Notes under the pieces: generated by a model
What the model was told of the DNA's origin: nothing
Seen by the model: the letters and a program-made list of their open reading frames with translations, nothing else
Database searches by the model: none
Translations under genes and position numbers: made by a program
Shown here: positions 6,903 to 14,235 of the stretch, piece by piece
Layout of the letters: every line of letters begins with the position of its first letter
Position numbering within the stretch: position 1 is the first letter of the stretch
Source: Dunaliella salina
Taxonomy: Eukaryota; Chlorophyta; Chlorophyceae; Chlamydomonadales; Dunaliellaceae
Assembly: GCA_002284615.2 (NCBI GenBank)
Contig: MU069727.1
Location: forward strand, 255,794-270,028
Direction: 5' to 3'
DNA: 14,235 bases

Positions 6903-7200
6903 TGTCTGGGCAGAATTTAAGTCCAACGAGGTGGATGTCCCTTTCTTGTGGGGGTATCTTTGAAGGATCAAGGTAGGCTTGTCTGCCTGGGATAGGGCGC
7001 ACAGAGAGAGCATCTGGGCGGCTTTGGTGCCGTGCAGGTGGGGCATTGCCATTTGGGAAAACCCAGTCTGGAGAAGCTCGGAAGATCTTTTTAGGGACTC
7101 GTATGCCTTGATCCAGAAATCTGTCATGATTGCAGCCATCCATGCTAATGAGGGATGAGCCATATCGGCCTTTACTGATGTGTAATCTAACACTACTCTG
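6903..7200 (-). pseudogene. N-terminal part of the PD-(D/E)XK-like ORF, predicted catalytic Glu lost
   Basis: The minus frame shows, in order, GSSLISMDGCNHDRFLDQGI, then VPKK...DWVFPNG, then RHQSRPDALSVRPIPGR and RDIHLVGLKFCPD. The R-P-D and H-L-V-E-x-K-(F/Y)-C blocks are what I recognise from green-lineage transposon-associated proteins, and their spacing fits a PD-(D/E)XK nuclease core (Asp, then E-x-K). Here the expected E of E-x-K is G (codon gga), so the nuclease would be inactive. Upstream the frame merges with the end of the LINE relic at about 7200, with no start codon of its own. Downstream it is cut at 6902 by the insertion; the rest resumes at 6490. Homology is from memory and not verified. 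Confidence 0.5.
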
Positions 7201-7738
7201 CGAGCAGGAAAGGTAGCAAAAAGGTGTGCATGCTTTCTTCGAAGGCAACAGAGGGAGTTGCAAGAGCAAAGTAACATGCTTCTCATCCTGCCATTGTTCG
7301 GATGTACATAAATCACATTAAGGTGTGTGTCCACGCCAATGAGGAGTTCTAATTCGAAATGTGGGTGCGCAATTGGAAGCAAGTAATGTTCCTCTGCACA
7401 TGCCTACCCAAGTCCAGATATAAATACCTAGGAGTATGGAGAGGTTTGCCCAAAGCAGAATTATGTCTGAAGGCGAGTGCTGCCCAATTGTGGTACTAAG
7501 CAAACTCGTTCACATGGCCACCATGTTCAGCCTGATCCTCAGTTGGCCACACGCTCCTACGCCTCTTCTGTGTATCAACCACAAAATCTTTTATCCCAGT
7601 AGGCAGGCCTTAATCAACACACTGTGTGAAGCAGGTGCGCCTGTCCAATATCTCAATGGCAGTCATAAACTCTGATGCCCAGCAATTCCTAGAAGTACTA
7701 CTCATTTCAATATCCGTTTTGAGCACCTTGCATAAAGT
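7201..7738 (-). pseudogene. LINE reverse-transcriptase ORF relic, C-terminal region
   Basis: Reading the minus strand from 7738: TLCKVLKTDIEMSSTSRN, CWASEFMTAIE, CFTQCVD then a stop, GIKDFVVDTQKRRRSVW, a stop after VNEFA, YHNWAALAFRHNSALGKPLH, TPRYLYLDLGRHVQRNI and FQLRTH. After several stops a shifted frame gives DEKHV and then a C-x-x-x-C...LRRKHAHLFATFP block. This order matches the region after the thumb of this LINE family, including its Cys/His-containing DEKH segment. The first ~45 codons align with the plus-strand copy at the right edge (VLGADIDMSS, CWTSEFISAFQGLD, YFTHCV). There are at least five stops and two frameshifts. Confidence 0.72.
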
Positions 7739-7911
7739 TATGCTTAGGCGGGTGTGGTTCACTTGAATCACATCCCCAAAAGGGACGTGGAGGTCGTGGG
7801 TCTGATTCTGTGGGGGTTCAATGCGGCGGGCCTTTCCAGGTTGGCCAAGGTTGTTCCTTCCGTGATGCTTGGGGGCTAGTCCCACTTGCGTAGCTTTTCC
7901 TTTTCCTTTTT
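7739..7911 (+). mobile_element. tRNA-derived SINE inserted in the LINE relic
   Basis: About 173 bp interrupts the LINE coding frame between ...LACNS and TLCKVLKTD. The uninterrupted copy at 14080-14115 is continuous there, which shows the insertion directly. In plus sense it has an A-box-like TGGTTCACTTG (7755-7765, 10 of 11 to consensus) and a weaker B-box-like GGTCTGATTCT (7799-7809, 8 of 11). It ends in a T/C-rich cttttccttttccttttt. The flanks cttgcataaagtt (left) and cttgcgtagcttt (right) look like a diverged target-site duplication of about 12 bp. The B-box side resembles the SINE-like unit at 4845-5035. Confidence 0.6.
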
Positions 7912-8310
7912 GCTGTTGCAGGCAAGGGAGGCATTATAAGATCTAACAGCAGCTCAGAACCAATAGAATTGCAGTGGTTCAAACCCGCAATCACGCAGCA
8001 CAGACCGACTCGGTGCAGTCTTTTCAACTCCAAGATCACGCTTCAATCAGAACACAAGTGAACAGTCTGCAATGGGCAAGCCACCATCTCATAAACCAAG
8101 TACCCTAAATTTGGTTAGCTAAATACATGAATAGCACATGCCTTAGTCAACCAAAGCACGGTATGAGGCCTACCTGCCAGCTTACAGTCGCCCGCAAACT
8201 GCCTAACACAATGACATCCAGCCAAAAAAGGTGCACACATATGCTCAGAAGATGCAAGGGGATTACATGGTTTTGTAAATAGCATATCCAAACACTTGAA
8301 TGACTCAGAT
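7912..8310 (-). pseudogene. LINE reverse-transcriptase relic, thumb and connection region
   Basis: On the minus strand, after the palm, a frame continues ESFKCLDMLFTKPCNP, then SSEHMCAPFLAGCHCVRQFA, GDCKLAGRPHTVLWLTKACA, a stop, and after decayed sequence LKRDLGVEKTAPSRSVLRDC and GFEPLQFYWF, a TGA in place of the Arg codon present at the right-edge copy, then AAVRSYNASLACNS. The blocks SxEHMCAPFLAG and EPLQFYWF are what I recognise from green-algal LINE ORFs. A frameshift near 8310 separates this part from the palm. Decay is heaviest at about 8047-8115. Confidence 0.72.
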
Positions 8311-8853
8311 CAAACGAGCTGCTCTCCACCAAGCGCGAAAGTGGGAACATTAGAACCCTTTGAATTGAAGTGCAGCACTTTTGACTTTGAAACGTTGGTC
8401 ATTAATTCCTTCCTCTGTGCATACCCATGCAATCCGTTCAGCATGAGCTGAAGCTCATTAGGATCATTAGCGGTAAGGTAGAGGTTGTCTGCATGCAACA
8501 TACCTGTCACTCGGGTATCACTTGCACCTGTGATTGCGCCTGAAACGTCTTCTCCCAGGCAGTCAACATCATTGATGTTTAAGGGAAACAGCAGAGGAGA
8601 CAAAGGACAGCCTTGCTCAACCTTTTAGGGCTCTATTACGTCCATCCACCAACACGTATTCATCATTGTCATAAATGTTTCTCAAAATATCCAGTAGGCA
8701 GGTTGGCATGCGTATGCGCTATAGATGAGCCCATAAGGCTTCCCTAGGCATTGTATCGTGAGCTTGCTTGGAGTCAATGAAGGCTCCATGCAACCTGGGC
8801 GTTGAATGAGGGCGCTTACTCCGTGCCGCATGCTATAGATGACATATGACGCA
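8311..8853 (-). pseudogene. LINE reverse-transcriptase relic, palm domain (dead)
   Basis: The minus strand shows the RT palm in order. CHL-stop-HAARSKRPHSTPRL is followed by motif A as HGAFIDSKQAHDTMPREALW, then a stop (TAG) after WAHL, RIRMPTCLLDILRNIYDNDE, YVLVDG, a frameshift near 8625, GCPLSPLLFPLNINDVD (motif B-like), and GMLHADNLYLTANDPNEL (motif C). It ends YAQRKELMTNVSKSKVLHFN. The motif A Asp is kept, but the catalytic Y-A-D-D box reads H-A-D-N, so polymerase activity would be lost even without the stop and frameshift. The frame is interrupted upstream by the insertion at 8854-10847. Confidence 0.85.
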
Positions 8854-8952
8854 ATATTTATCTTTTTTCAAGCTCTGCGTAATGCACAAAAATTGGTTTT
8901 GAGGTGCGAATTAGGTGAATTTTCGGGGGTTTCCGGAAAATTTGGTGCGCAA

Positions 8953-8971
8953 TGTAGTGCTGTTCACGCCC
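8953..8971 (+). repeat. subterminal inverted repeat, left arm
   Basis: The 19-base segment tgtagtgctgttcacgccc is perfectly complementary to 10760-10778. It lies about 100 bp inside the left boundary of the insertion in the LINE relic. Confidence 0.9.
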
Positions 8972-10502
8972 AGACCAACTTGCTCCAATCCCATTTTTGA
9001 CTTCATGAGTGGTTTACTGGTGTAAAATGAGGCAGCAAAACTGGTCTCAGAATGTGGGATGGTGCTGTGGCTGGGGAGATACAGGGGGTGTGGGTCCAGA
9101 CATAGACAGGACCCCCTCTCCAAAAAACACGTGGAGCTTGATTTGAGGAATCGAGCTTATTAAACACAAATTAAAAAGTCCGTCTGTACTTGTTTTATGA
9201 GCTCCGGTGCACCAGCTGTCGGGTTCAAAAATTCGGCAAGTCAAACGGCATCGCCTTCCAGACGGGCCACCAAACTCGCCGCTTTTGTGGGACGAGTAAT
9301 TTTTGTTAATCAATGAATCATTGTTTAAATTTTGGGGCAGCGCATAGCTGGAGCGGCAGCAGCTGTCTCAGAGGTTTGACCAGCAGGAAGGAGCACCCTG
9401 GAGCCAGCAGGAGCTCAGTCAGCCTGCCCCACCCTGTCCCGGACGTGCTACAAGACATGAGGAAGGATATCCTGCGGCCAGGCTGCTTCAGCTGCAGGCT
9501 GGGAACATGCTGAGTATGTGGCAAGGGGTCTGATATGCATGCAGCTCACACATGCACTCCAGCTGGCCTGCTGGGTGCACTTCCGCACTCAATGAGAACA
9601 TGCAAGGGCCAATAAGGTCAAAATGCATGCATTTGAGGCCAGGGGGCACCTCTGCAGCACACCTGACACACCCCTTGCATGCTCACCACTGAAACGCAAA
9701 ACGGTGGACAGCTGACCATGCGCTGCCCCAAACCTTGCAGGCCCTGGTTGCAGGGTGGCTCTGGGTGCCTGTGAGGTCTAGGTAAGTTTCAATGGGGGTG
9801 CATGCAAGGGCAAGGGAGATGTGCATGGCGGTGTGCTCAGGCAAGGGCGCTTGAACAGCTGAGCTGGCATGTGCAGATTTTGGCTCCAATCTAAACACAT
9901 CTATGTGAACCGCAGCTAGCCACACCCAGCATGCATTTATGCCTGGAAAATGAGCACGTTTCCCCCAGCAGGCACCCACACACCTGCACAATCCTAATTT
10001 CCCACACGCAACCTCTTCAGAACATCATGCTGGACCCCAATGCCGAGTTTCGTGCTAAAACAATCATCCTGAAGGCACTTTATGGGGCTAAAACCCATTA
10101 TTTTGTGTCAGCACTTAGGCAAATGAGCACCTCAAAAAGGGGTTCATTCTGAAAGTTGTCCGTTTTGGTCAAGCAGCACACCGTTGGATACCTTGTGATG
10201 AAAGAAAAGGTTTGCAACAAGATTTGCCCAGAAATATTGCCTGGCTGGTCAGGGGGGAGCTCAAACGTACATTTTAAGCATTTCAAAGCCACAAATATGG
10301 CATGCATCAGCCTTGGGCACGATTGTTTCCGCCCCATTTTGCTCATGCTATCGTATCATACTATGCCAAGAACCTATGCCAAGTCAGGGACAGGGAAACA
10401 GCACTCCACATCTTTTATGCCATGTTTTGAGTGGGCAAAAGGGCCAAAATGGGCAAAAAACACACATTTCCCAGGCCAGACAAGCCCAAACTAGGGTTGT
10501 TT

Positions 10503-10582
10503 NCCANAAGCAGCATACCTACANNTAGNTNNNAATNNNAGGNANCNNTNAAAANAAAAATGANAAGATTTGGGCNNTTCCN
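10503..10582. other. ambiguous bases, low-quality assembly patch
   Basis: More than twenty N characters are scattered over 80 bp within the 2-kb insertion. Sequence here should not be used for ORF or repeat inference. Confidence 0.99.
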
Positions 10583-10759
10583 TGGCCAGTTATTAAAGAA
10601 TAAGTGTGGAAACCTCATGATCTGACCTGAAACGACTTTGGGAGCTCCCTTGAGCCCCCTCCTGGGCCGTTTTTCGAAATTCCAACTTTGCAGCCCTTAA
10701 TATTTATCAAATGTGCACCTATTGTCAAATTTTCAAGTCATTTGGTGAAAGTCACCTCG

Positions 10760-10778
10760 GGGCGTGAACAGCACTACA
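10760..10778 (-). repeat. subterminal inverted repeat, right arm
   Basis: This is the reverse complement of the left arm at 8953-8971, about 70 bp inside the right boundary of the insertion. Confidence 0.9.
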
Positions 10779-10847
10779 ATGGGGGGTGCGCAATGGATTC
10801 ATTCAATTCAAAAAAATAGGGTGCGTTCTGGTCACAAAGCTCTACGG

Positions 10848-11338
10848 TAAAGGCTGCAGGGTGTTCAGGCCTGGATAAAAACCATATTGTGTATCTGGAA
10901 TTTTGATGTCCTCCCTGCACCACATTGCACAACATCCCTATGTACATTTGCAAACAATCTGCACATGATGTCGCTCACAGCAAGCATGCGATAATTTGCT
11001 GGGTCTAGCCTGCTAGAGAGCCTTTTTATTGCAGGGGGGTAAGTTTTGCCGCTTTCTAATACGCAGGAACTTTAGCCTGCTCCATTACATAATGGCAGCA
11101 AACGGCGCCAAAATATTAATCTTGTCTGTACCCCTCTCACTGCCGGCACTCTCTTTTCAGCATACTTGAGAAGAAAGGGGGCAGCTATTGCACCAAAACC
11201 AGGGGAGGTATTGGGACTTAACCTTCGCAAGTGCTAGCAGACAGCAGGATACAATGCAGCTGCATCAGGCAGTTCCATTTCGTCAGGAGTGGGCACAAGT
11301 GTAGCCTGTGAAGAGCTGTTAAGATGAGCACCAAAATG
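10848..11338 (-). pseudogene. LINE reverse-transcriptase relic, fingers and N-terminal part
   Basis: Reading the minus strand from 11338: HFGAHLNSSSQATLVPTPDE, MELPDAAALYPAVC then a stop, HLRRLSPNTSPGFGAIAAPF, LLKYAEKRVPAVRG, a frameshift, EQAKVPAY-stop-KAAKLTP, a frameshift, RLDPANYRMLAVSDIMCRLF and ANVHRDVVQ, a further frameshift, and IPDTQYGFYPGLNTLQPL. The SPG, KAAKLTPL, NYRxLAV and FGFxPG blocks are standard landmarks of the fingers of non-LTR reverse transcriptases, in the right order to precede motif A at about 8800. No apurinic endonuclease domain was recognised further upstream. Confidence 0.82.
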
Positions 11339-11393
11339 TTTTTAGATACAATTTGTAGATACTAAGATTATGAAATCAGAACTCAAAGTGAGG

Positions 11394-11471
11394 CTGACCC
11401 GCCCAAATTGGACCATCAAGGTCAGGTTAGAAGGTGTGGAACCTTTTTGTGACAAATTCAGTGCCAAGATA
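11394..11471. repeat. dispersed repeat, copy 2 (partner 5772-5851)
   Basis: This has the same orientation as the copy at 5772-5851, with the shared landmarks ctgacccgccc, caggttagaagg and gtgacaaattcag. It lies about 55 bp upstream, in minus sense, of the visible start of the LINE relic. Confidence 0.8.
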
Positions 11472-12363
11472 TATAACATTAGAATGACCATGCCTGTTGG
11501 TGGACCACGCTTGTTGCAGGTAGTTGGTTTAGGGTCAGTACTAATATTAAATTCTACCCATTACCACCTATCCGACCGATTGTTCCCCGCAGCAGCAAAA
11601 AGTAGTTTGATCCTGACTATTTGGCTGATCGGTACGTGACCTTCCCAGCCAACATTGTAAAGAGGGGGAAAAACTCCTTGGACAGGAGAGAATTCCTCAA
11701 TGCAGGAAGAGTAAACCATTGTCTCAAAAGAGCAGCAAATTACCTCCAATATGATAGACAGTATTATATTCCTACCCCTGGCAGGTTGAGACTCCATCCA
11801 CCACCAAAAACATATGAATCCCAGAGACAGAGATATCCAACGCATTAAACTGAAATTGTGTCGAGACACCGCATTTGAACACACTCTCTTGGCCGCACAA
11901 AATTAACACGAAGGCACTATCAAGAAAAAATATTTAAAAAACTTTTCGCACACTGCAATAATAGGGTCATTTACACACCATTCTGAGTGGAGTAGTGGGA
12001 CTGTGTACAAGCCATGCACACTTGATTCCCTCTGTAATTTTGGCTTCACCAAAGAAATCGCCCTGAAAACTGCAACCAAACTCCACTATCATTCTGTCAA
12101 GACCTTGACAAAAAAATAAAAAACACCAAACATGCCATCCAATTCAGCAATCCGAGCAATGGGGGACCAGGGGGTGAGGCTGGCAGACGGGCTGCATACA
12201 GGAAAGTGCAGCACAACTGGAAAGGTGTCCAAAAACCCGATTTCCTCACTGCACAAAACCAACACACTCACACCTTGAAAACTTATACACAAAAAATCCC
12301 TAGGGGGCGACGGAGGACCCAAATAGGGATACTTTTCAAATGTTCCCAGAGCCCCTGCTTTTT

Positions 12364-12431
12364 GCACCTTTCAAGCTTAGCACCAAAATGTGGCACATGC
12401 TCTACCCAACACACCCAAGCTTGAAAGGTGC
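12364..12431. repeat. 15-bp perfect inverted repeat with 38-nt spacer
   Basis: gcacctttcaagctt at 12364-12378 is exactly complementary to aagcttgaaaggtgc at 12417-12431. The arms could form a stem-loop or be the remains of a small inverted-repeat element. Confidence 0.9.
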
Positions 12432-13089
12432 CAGTTGGAGACAACAAGCCTAATTCGCTGCGGCGTGAACCCTAGTTATTAATACCAAATCTCCAGTCCG
12501 GACCACCTGCTGCACCAAATTGGATGTTTTTTTTTGCGATTTGGTGTCCTTGTATCATAATATCAGAATGGATTGAAAAAGAGTTGGCCAGGTACAGAAT
12601 TTCAGCAATTCCCCTTTGAGAAAATTTAGCACAGGGGGTGCCAAGAAGGTCAGTTTTTTACCTCCTCTCCTAATTTTTGAATGAACAGGATGTTAGCATG
12701 ACGTATGGAGGTTACGAGCATATAATTTTGGAAGTGAAAAACGGTCCCAGGGTGGAGCTGTGGGCCTTGTTTGAGTAATCTGAGGCCAGGATAGTGATCT
12801 GGGGACCAATTTTCATGACTTTTTTTGGTGAACATGATAGTTTATGGAGTGATTGTAATGACCATTTTTGTTAATTTAACCAGCGCTATGTATAGAAAAC
12901 TTGAGTAGATATGCATTCAAACACCTCAGGGTGACCTGACCTGATGTATCCTTTGCATATTGATGATACGTGAGCCATGTCTGCACATTATATGCATGGA
13001 GGTTGCAGTGCACAGAAAGACAGACTTGGACTTATGAGCATATCTTTGCCAAAGGCTATGGCAGTGTGCTTTTGACCTGATAGATACCT

Positions 13090-13464
13090 TTGAATGTTGC
13101 ACCACCCAATGTTGTTGAAGCAGCTGAGATTGCATGCATTATCCTGAACCATGGCAACGCAGGCATGCGGACATCCCAACCGGACATTGAAAGTGCAAGT
13201 TGCCATATAGCGGACTACCCTCAGCCAGTGGCAAGGATCCCGGATGGACATGGTATCGGACACAGACTTGCATTGACACTGCCTTGCAGATGTGTTATGA
13301 GAAACACTGCTGAAACGATTGAAGGCGAAGATGTACTTTTATGTGTTTTGCCTGTACATCATTTGCCTGATGCTGAAACGAGTTTAAAACAATCATTTTC
13401 TAGGTCATTTAAAGTTGAAAAGTTAAAGACCATCACATTTCCTGGGTTTGTGTATGGACGTTGA
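13090..13464 (+). CDS. hypothetical ORF, unrecognised
   Basis: This is 124 codons from ATG to TGA, non-repetitive. It has an evenly mixed composition and a run IEGEDVLLCVLPVHHLPDAE. No signal peptide, membrane span or family motif was recognised. Flanking sequence is AT-rich and noncoding in appearance, with no neighbouring exon evident. It could be a chance ORF, an exon, or a transposon fragment. Confidence 0.15.
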   Translation: MNVAPPNVVEAAEIACIILNHGNAGMRTSQPDIESASCHIADYPQPVARIPDGHGIGHRLALTLPCRCVMRNTAETIEGEDVLLCVLPVHHLPDAETSLKQSFSRSFKVEKLKTITFPGFVYGR

Positions 13465-13737
13465 GTCTCGAACATTTGTACTTGGCTGAGATTGCATTGA
13501 GTAGACTTGCTTCCGATACCGAAATGATTTTTTTTTCATTGTTGTACACTTGTTTCTATGGTGAGAAATTTTGGGTGCCAACTGTTGGGTGGTGCGTGTT
13601 ATTTGTTGTTCCTGGACTGATGCTGCCTGTCTGTACTTGTGAGAATTTGATAGCAGTCTGTCTCTCTCCGCCTCTCTCAGCCGTATATTCAAGGCTCTTG
13701 TATTTGCCAGCTCATCCGTAAGTGCACAGCAAGTCCC

Positions 13738-13854
13738 AAAGAAAAGAAAAACCACGGAGGCAGAGAAGCTCTCGCTACATTAATTAAGGGAAAGGAGACG
13801 CATTGGCTTAAAAAAGAGCCGTGTGCCCCCTCCACCACAAGGTATGAAAAAGAG
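13738..13854. repeat. dispersed repeat of about 118 bp, copy 2 (inverted relative to copy 1)
   Basis: This is the reverse complement of 6616-6735. The central stem reads GGCTT, six A, GAGCC here, against GGCTC, five A, GAGCC in the other copy read on the same strand. The outer CGCA/TGTG can still pair with one G-U. The A-rich end (aaagaaaagaaaaa) corresponds to the T/C-rich tail of copy 1. Confidence 0.8.
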
Positions 13855-13865
13855 CAGGGTTGCAC

Positions 13866-13933
13866 GCTACTGCTACGCTACGGCTACGCTACGCTACGGC
13901 TACGGAGTCCTAAACTGTAGCAGTAGCAGTAGC
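13866..13933. repeat. GCTAC-rich tract bounded by an inverted repeat
   Basis: GCTACTGCTAC at 13866-13876 is complementary to GTAGCAGTAGC at 13917-13927 (and again at 13923-13933). It encloses a gctacg-type simple repeat at about 13872-13904. Confidence 0.85.
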
Positions 13934-13980
13934 CAAAACTGTACCTGCAAAATTGTTGCTGTATGGCACACAAAGCATAA

Positions 13981-14235
13981 GTTTCTTGTGTTTGGTCTGT
14001 GCTGCGTGAATGTGGGTTTGAACCATTACAATTTTATTGGTTTCGAGCTGCTGTCAGATTTTATAATGCCTCACTTGCCTGCAACAGCACTACATTACGC
14101 AGGGTACTTGGAGCGGATATTGACATGAGTAGTAACTCTAAAAAGTGCTGGACATCAGAGTTTATATCTGCTTTTCAGGGATTGGATAGGCGCAACTACT
14201 TCACACATTGCGTGTATTCAGGCCAGCCCATTAGG
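13981..14235 (+). CDS. second LINE copy: partial reverse-transcriptase ORF, frame open to the window edge
   Basis: After a TAA at 13978-13980 the frame is open for 85 codons to the last base. It reads WSVLRECGFEPLQFYWFRAA, VRFYNASLACNSTTLRRVLG, ADIDMSSNSKKCWTSEFISA and FQGLDRRNYFTHCVYSGQPI. It aligns with the minus-strand relic at 7670-8010 but has Arg where that copy has a stop, and no insertion between LACNS and TTLRRVL. Homology begins abruptly at about 13988; upstream sequence (GCTAC tract, dispersed repeat) is unrelated to the LINE. That fits a 5'-truncated insertion by target-primed reverse transcription. The region lies downstream of the palm, so this fragment alone has no polymerase active site. 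The rest lies beyond the window. Confidence 0.7.

Larger units (their letters stand above)
8854..10847. mobile_element. about 2-kb insertion with subterminal inverted repeats, likely a non-autonomous DNA transposon
   Basis: The RT relic reads ...GFYPGLNTLQPL at 10848 and resumes at CHL-stop-HAAR at about 8853, two blocks normally a few residues apart. So nearly 2 kb has been inserted. Near both ends is a perfect 19-bp inverted repeat, TGTAGTGCTGTTCACGCCC at 8953-8971 and its complement at 10760-10778. Each has TGCGCA a few bases further out, and the ends carry loosely similar AGCTYTGYG termini (8871 and 10841 inward). No transposase motif or long ORF is seen inside; the longest are about 110 codons. 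A GC-rich piece at 9340-9500 encodes a 66-codon ORF (9313-9513) that looks gene-like but is not recognised. Exact ends and target duplication could not be fixed. Confidence 0.55.
11472..13737. other. about 2.3 kb of unrecognised low-GC sequence
   Basis: No domain could be identified. Plus-strand ORFs at 11621-11848 (75 codons, with a Tyr-rich NYLQYDRQYYIPTPGRLRLH stretch) and 13090-13464 (124 codons) are the only ones with non-repetitive, protein-like composition. Both are short and without recognised relatives. Bases 11618-11665 resemble, on the minus strand, the LINE ORF end found at 6835-6880. The remainder is AT-richer, with T and A runs and stops in all frames. Confidence 0.5.

Noticed and set aside
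6808..7269. 153-codon ORF as an intact gene
   Set aside because: It is an accidental fusion of the PD-(D/E)XK-like fragment to a LINE ORF end, with the catalytic residue missing and no sensible start.
9313..9513. 66-codon ORF in the 2-kb insertion as a transposase
   Set aside because: Too short, no DDE-type or other transposase motif; kept only as part of the insertion description.
13823..14128. 101-codon ORF at the right end as a separate protein
   Set aside because: Its second half is the LINE sequence read in the wrong frame (GLCCVNVGLNH instead of SVLRECGFEP).

Overview
The window looks like nuclear DNA of a eukaryote, most plausibly a chlorophyte green alga. The basis is CAG/CTG-rich low-complexity coding-like sequence encoding Gln and Ala runs, a long AC microsatellite, several minisatellites rich in TGCATGC, and decayed non-LTR retrotransposon (LINE) and tRNA-derived SINE copies, with no bacterial-style gene packing. 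The taxonomic call is an inference from composition and from the style of the reverse transcriptase. A short patch of ambiguous bases (10503-10582) marks poor assembly.

Region 1 (1 to about 4,200) is GC-rich and dominated by tandem repeats: a 56/25-bp higher-order minisatellite (5-334), a duplicated roughly 130-bp module (427-554 and 1281-1414), a near-perfect 77-bp minisatellite (about 826-1240), a degenerate array of about 115 bp (2250-3030) and (AC)43 (3159-3244). Two stretches look like possible exons of a low-complexity protein: an Ala-rich one (1415-2056) and a better one (3293-4174). The second has four in-frame Gln-tract repeat units and a basic, nuclear-localisation-like C-terminus. 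No known family is recognised.

Region 2 (about 4,200-6,228) has lower GC and no confident gene. It holds a tRNA-derived SINE-like unit (4845-5035) flanked by two 72-bp direct repeats.

Region 3 (6229-11338) is a nested graveyard of mobile elements, read on the minus strand. A LINE reverse-transcriptase ORF runs from 11338 down to about 7201 with many stops and frameshifts. It is broken by a roughly 2-kb insertion with subterminal inverted repeats (8854-10847) and by a tRNA-derived SINE (7739-7911). It then passes into a separate ORF relic with an R-P-D ... H-L-V-x-L-K-F-C signature that resembles a PD-(D/E)XK nuclease. That relic is itself split (6903-7200 and 6229-6490) by a fragment carrying the last ~31 codons of a LINE ORF, a (GATTTA)n tail and a dispersed repeat (6616-6735).

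Region 4 (11339-14235) is mostly unrecognised low-GC sequence with a few short ORFs, a second, inverted copy of the dispersed repeat (13738-13854), a GCTAC-rich hairpin, and the start of a second LINE copy on the plus strand (13981 to the window edge). Unlike the first copy, its reading frame is open to the edge. No operons, CRISPR arrays, rRNA or functional tRNA genes were found. The interest of the window lies in the nested insertions and the repeat architecture rather than in a new gene system.
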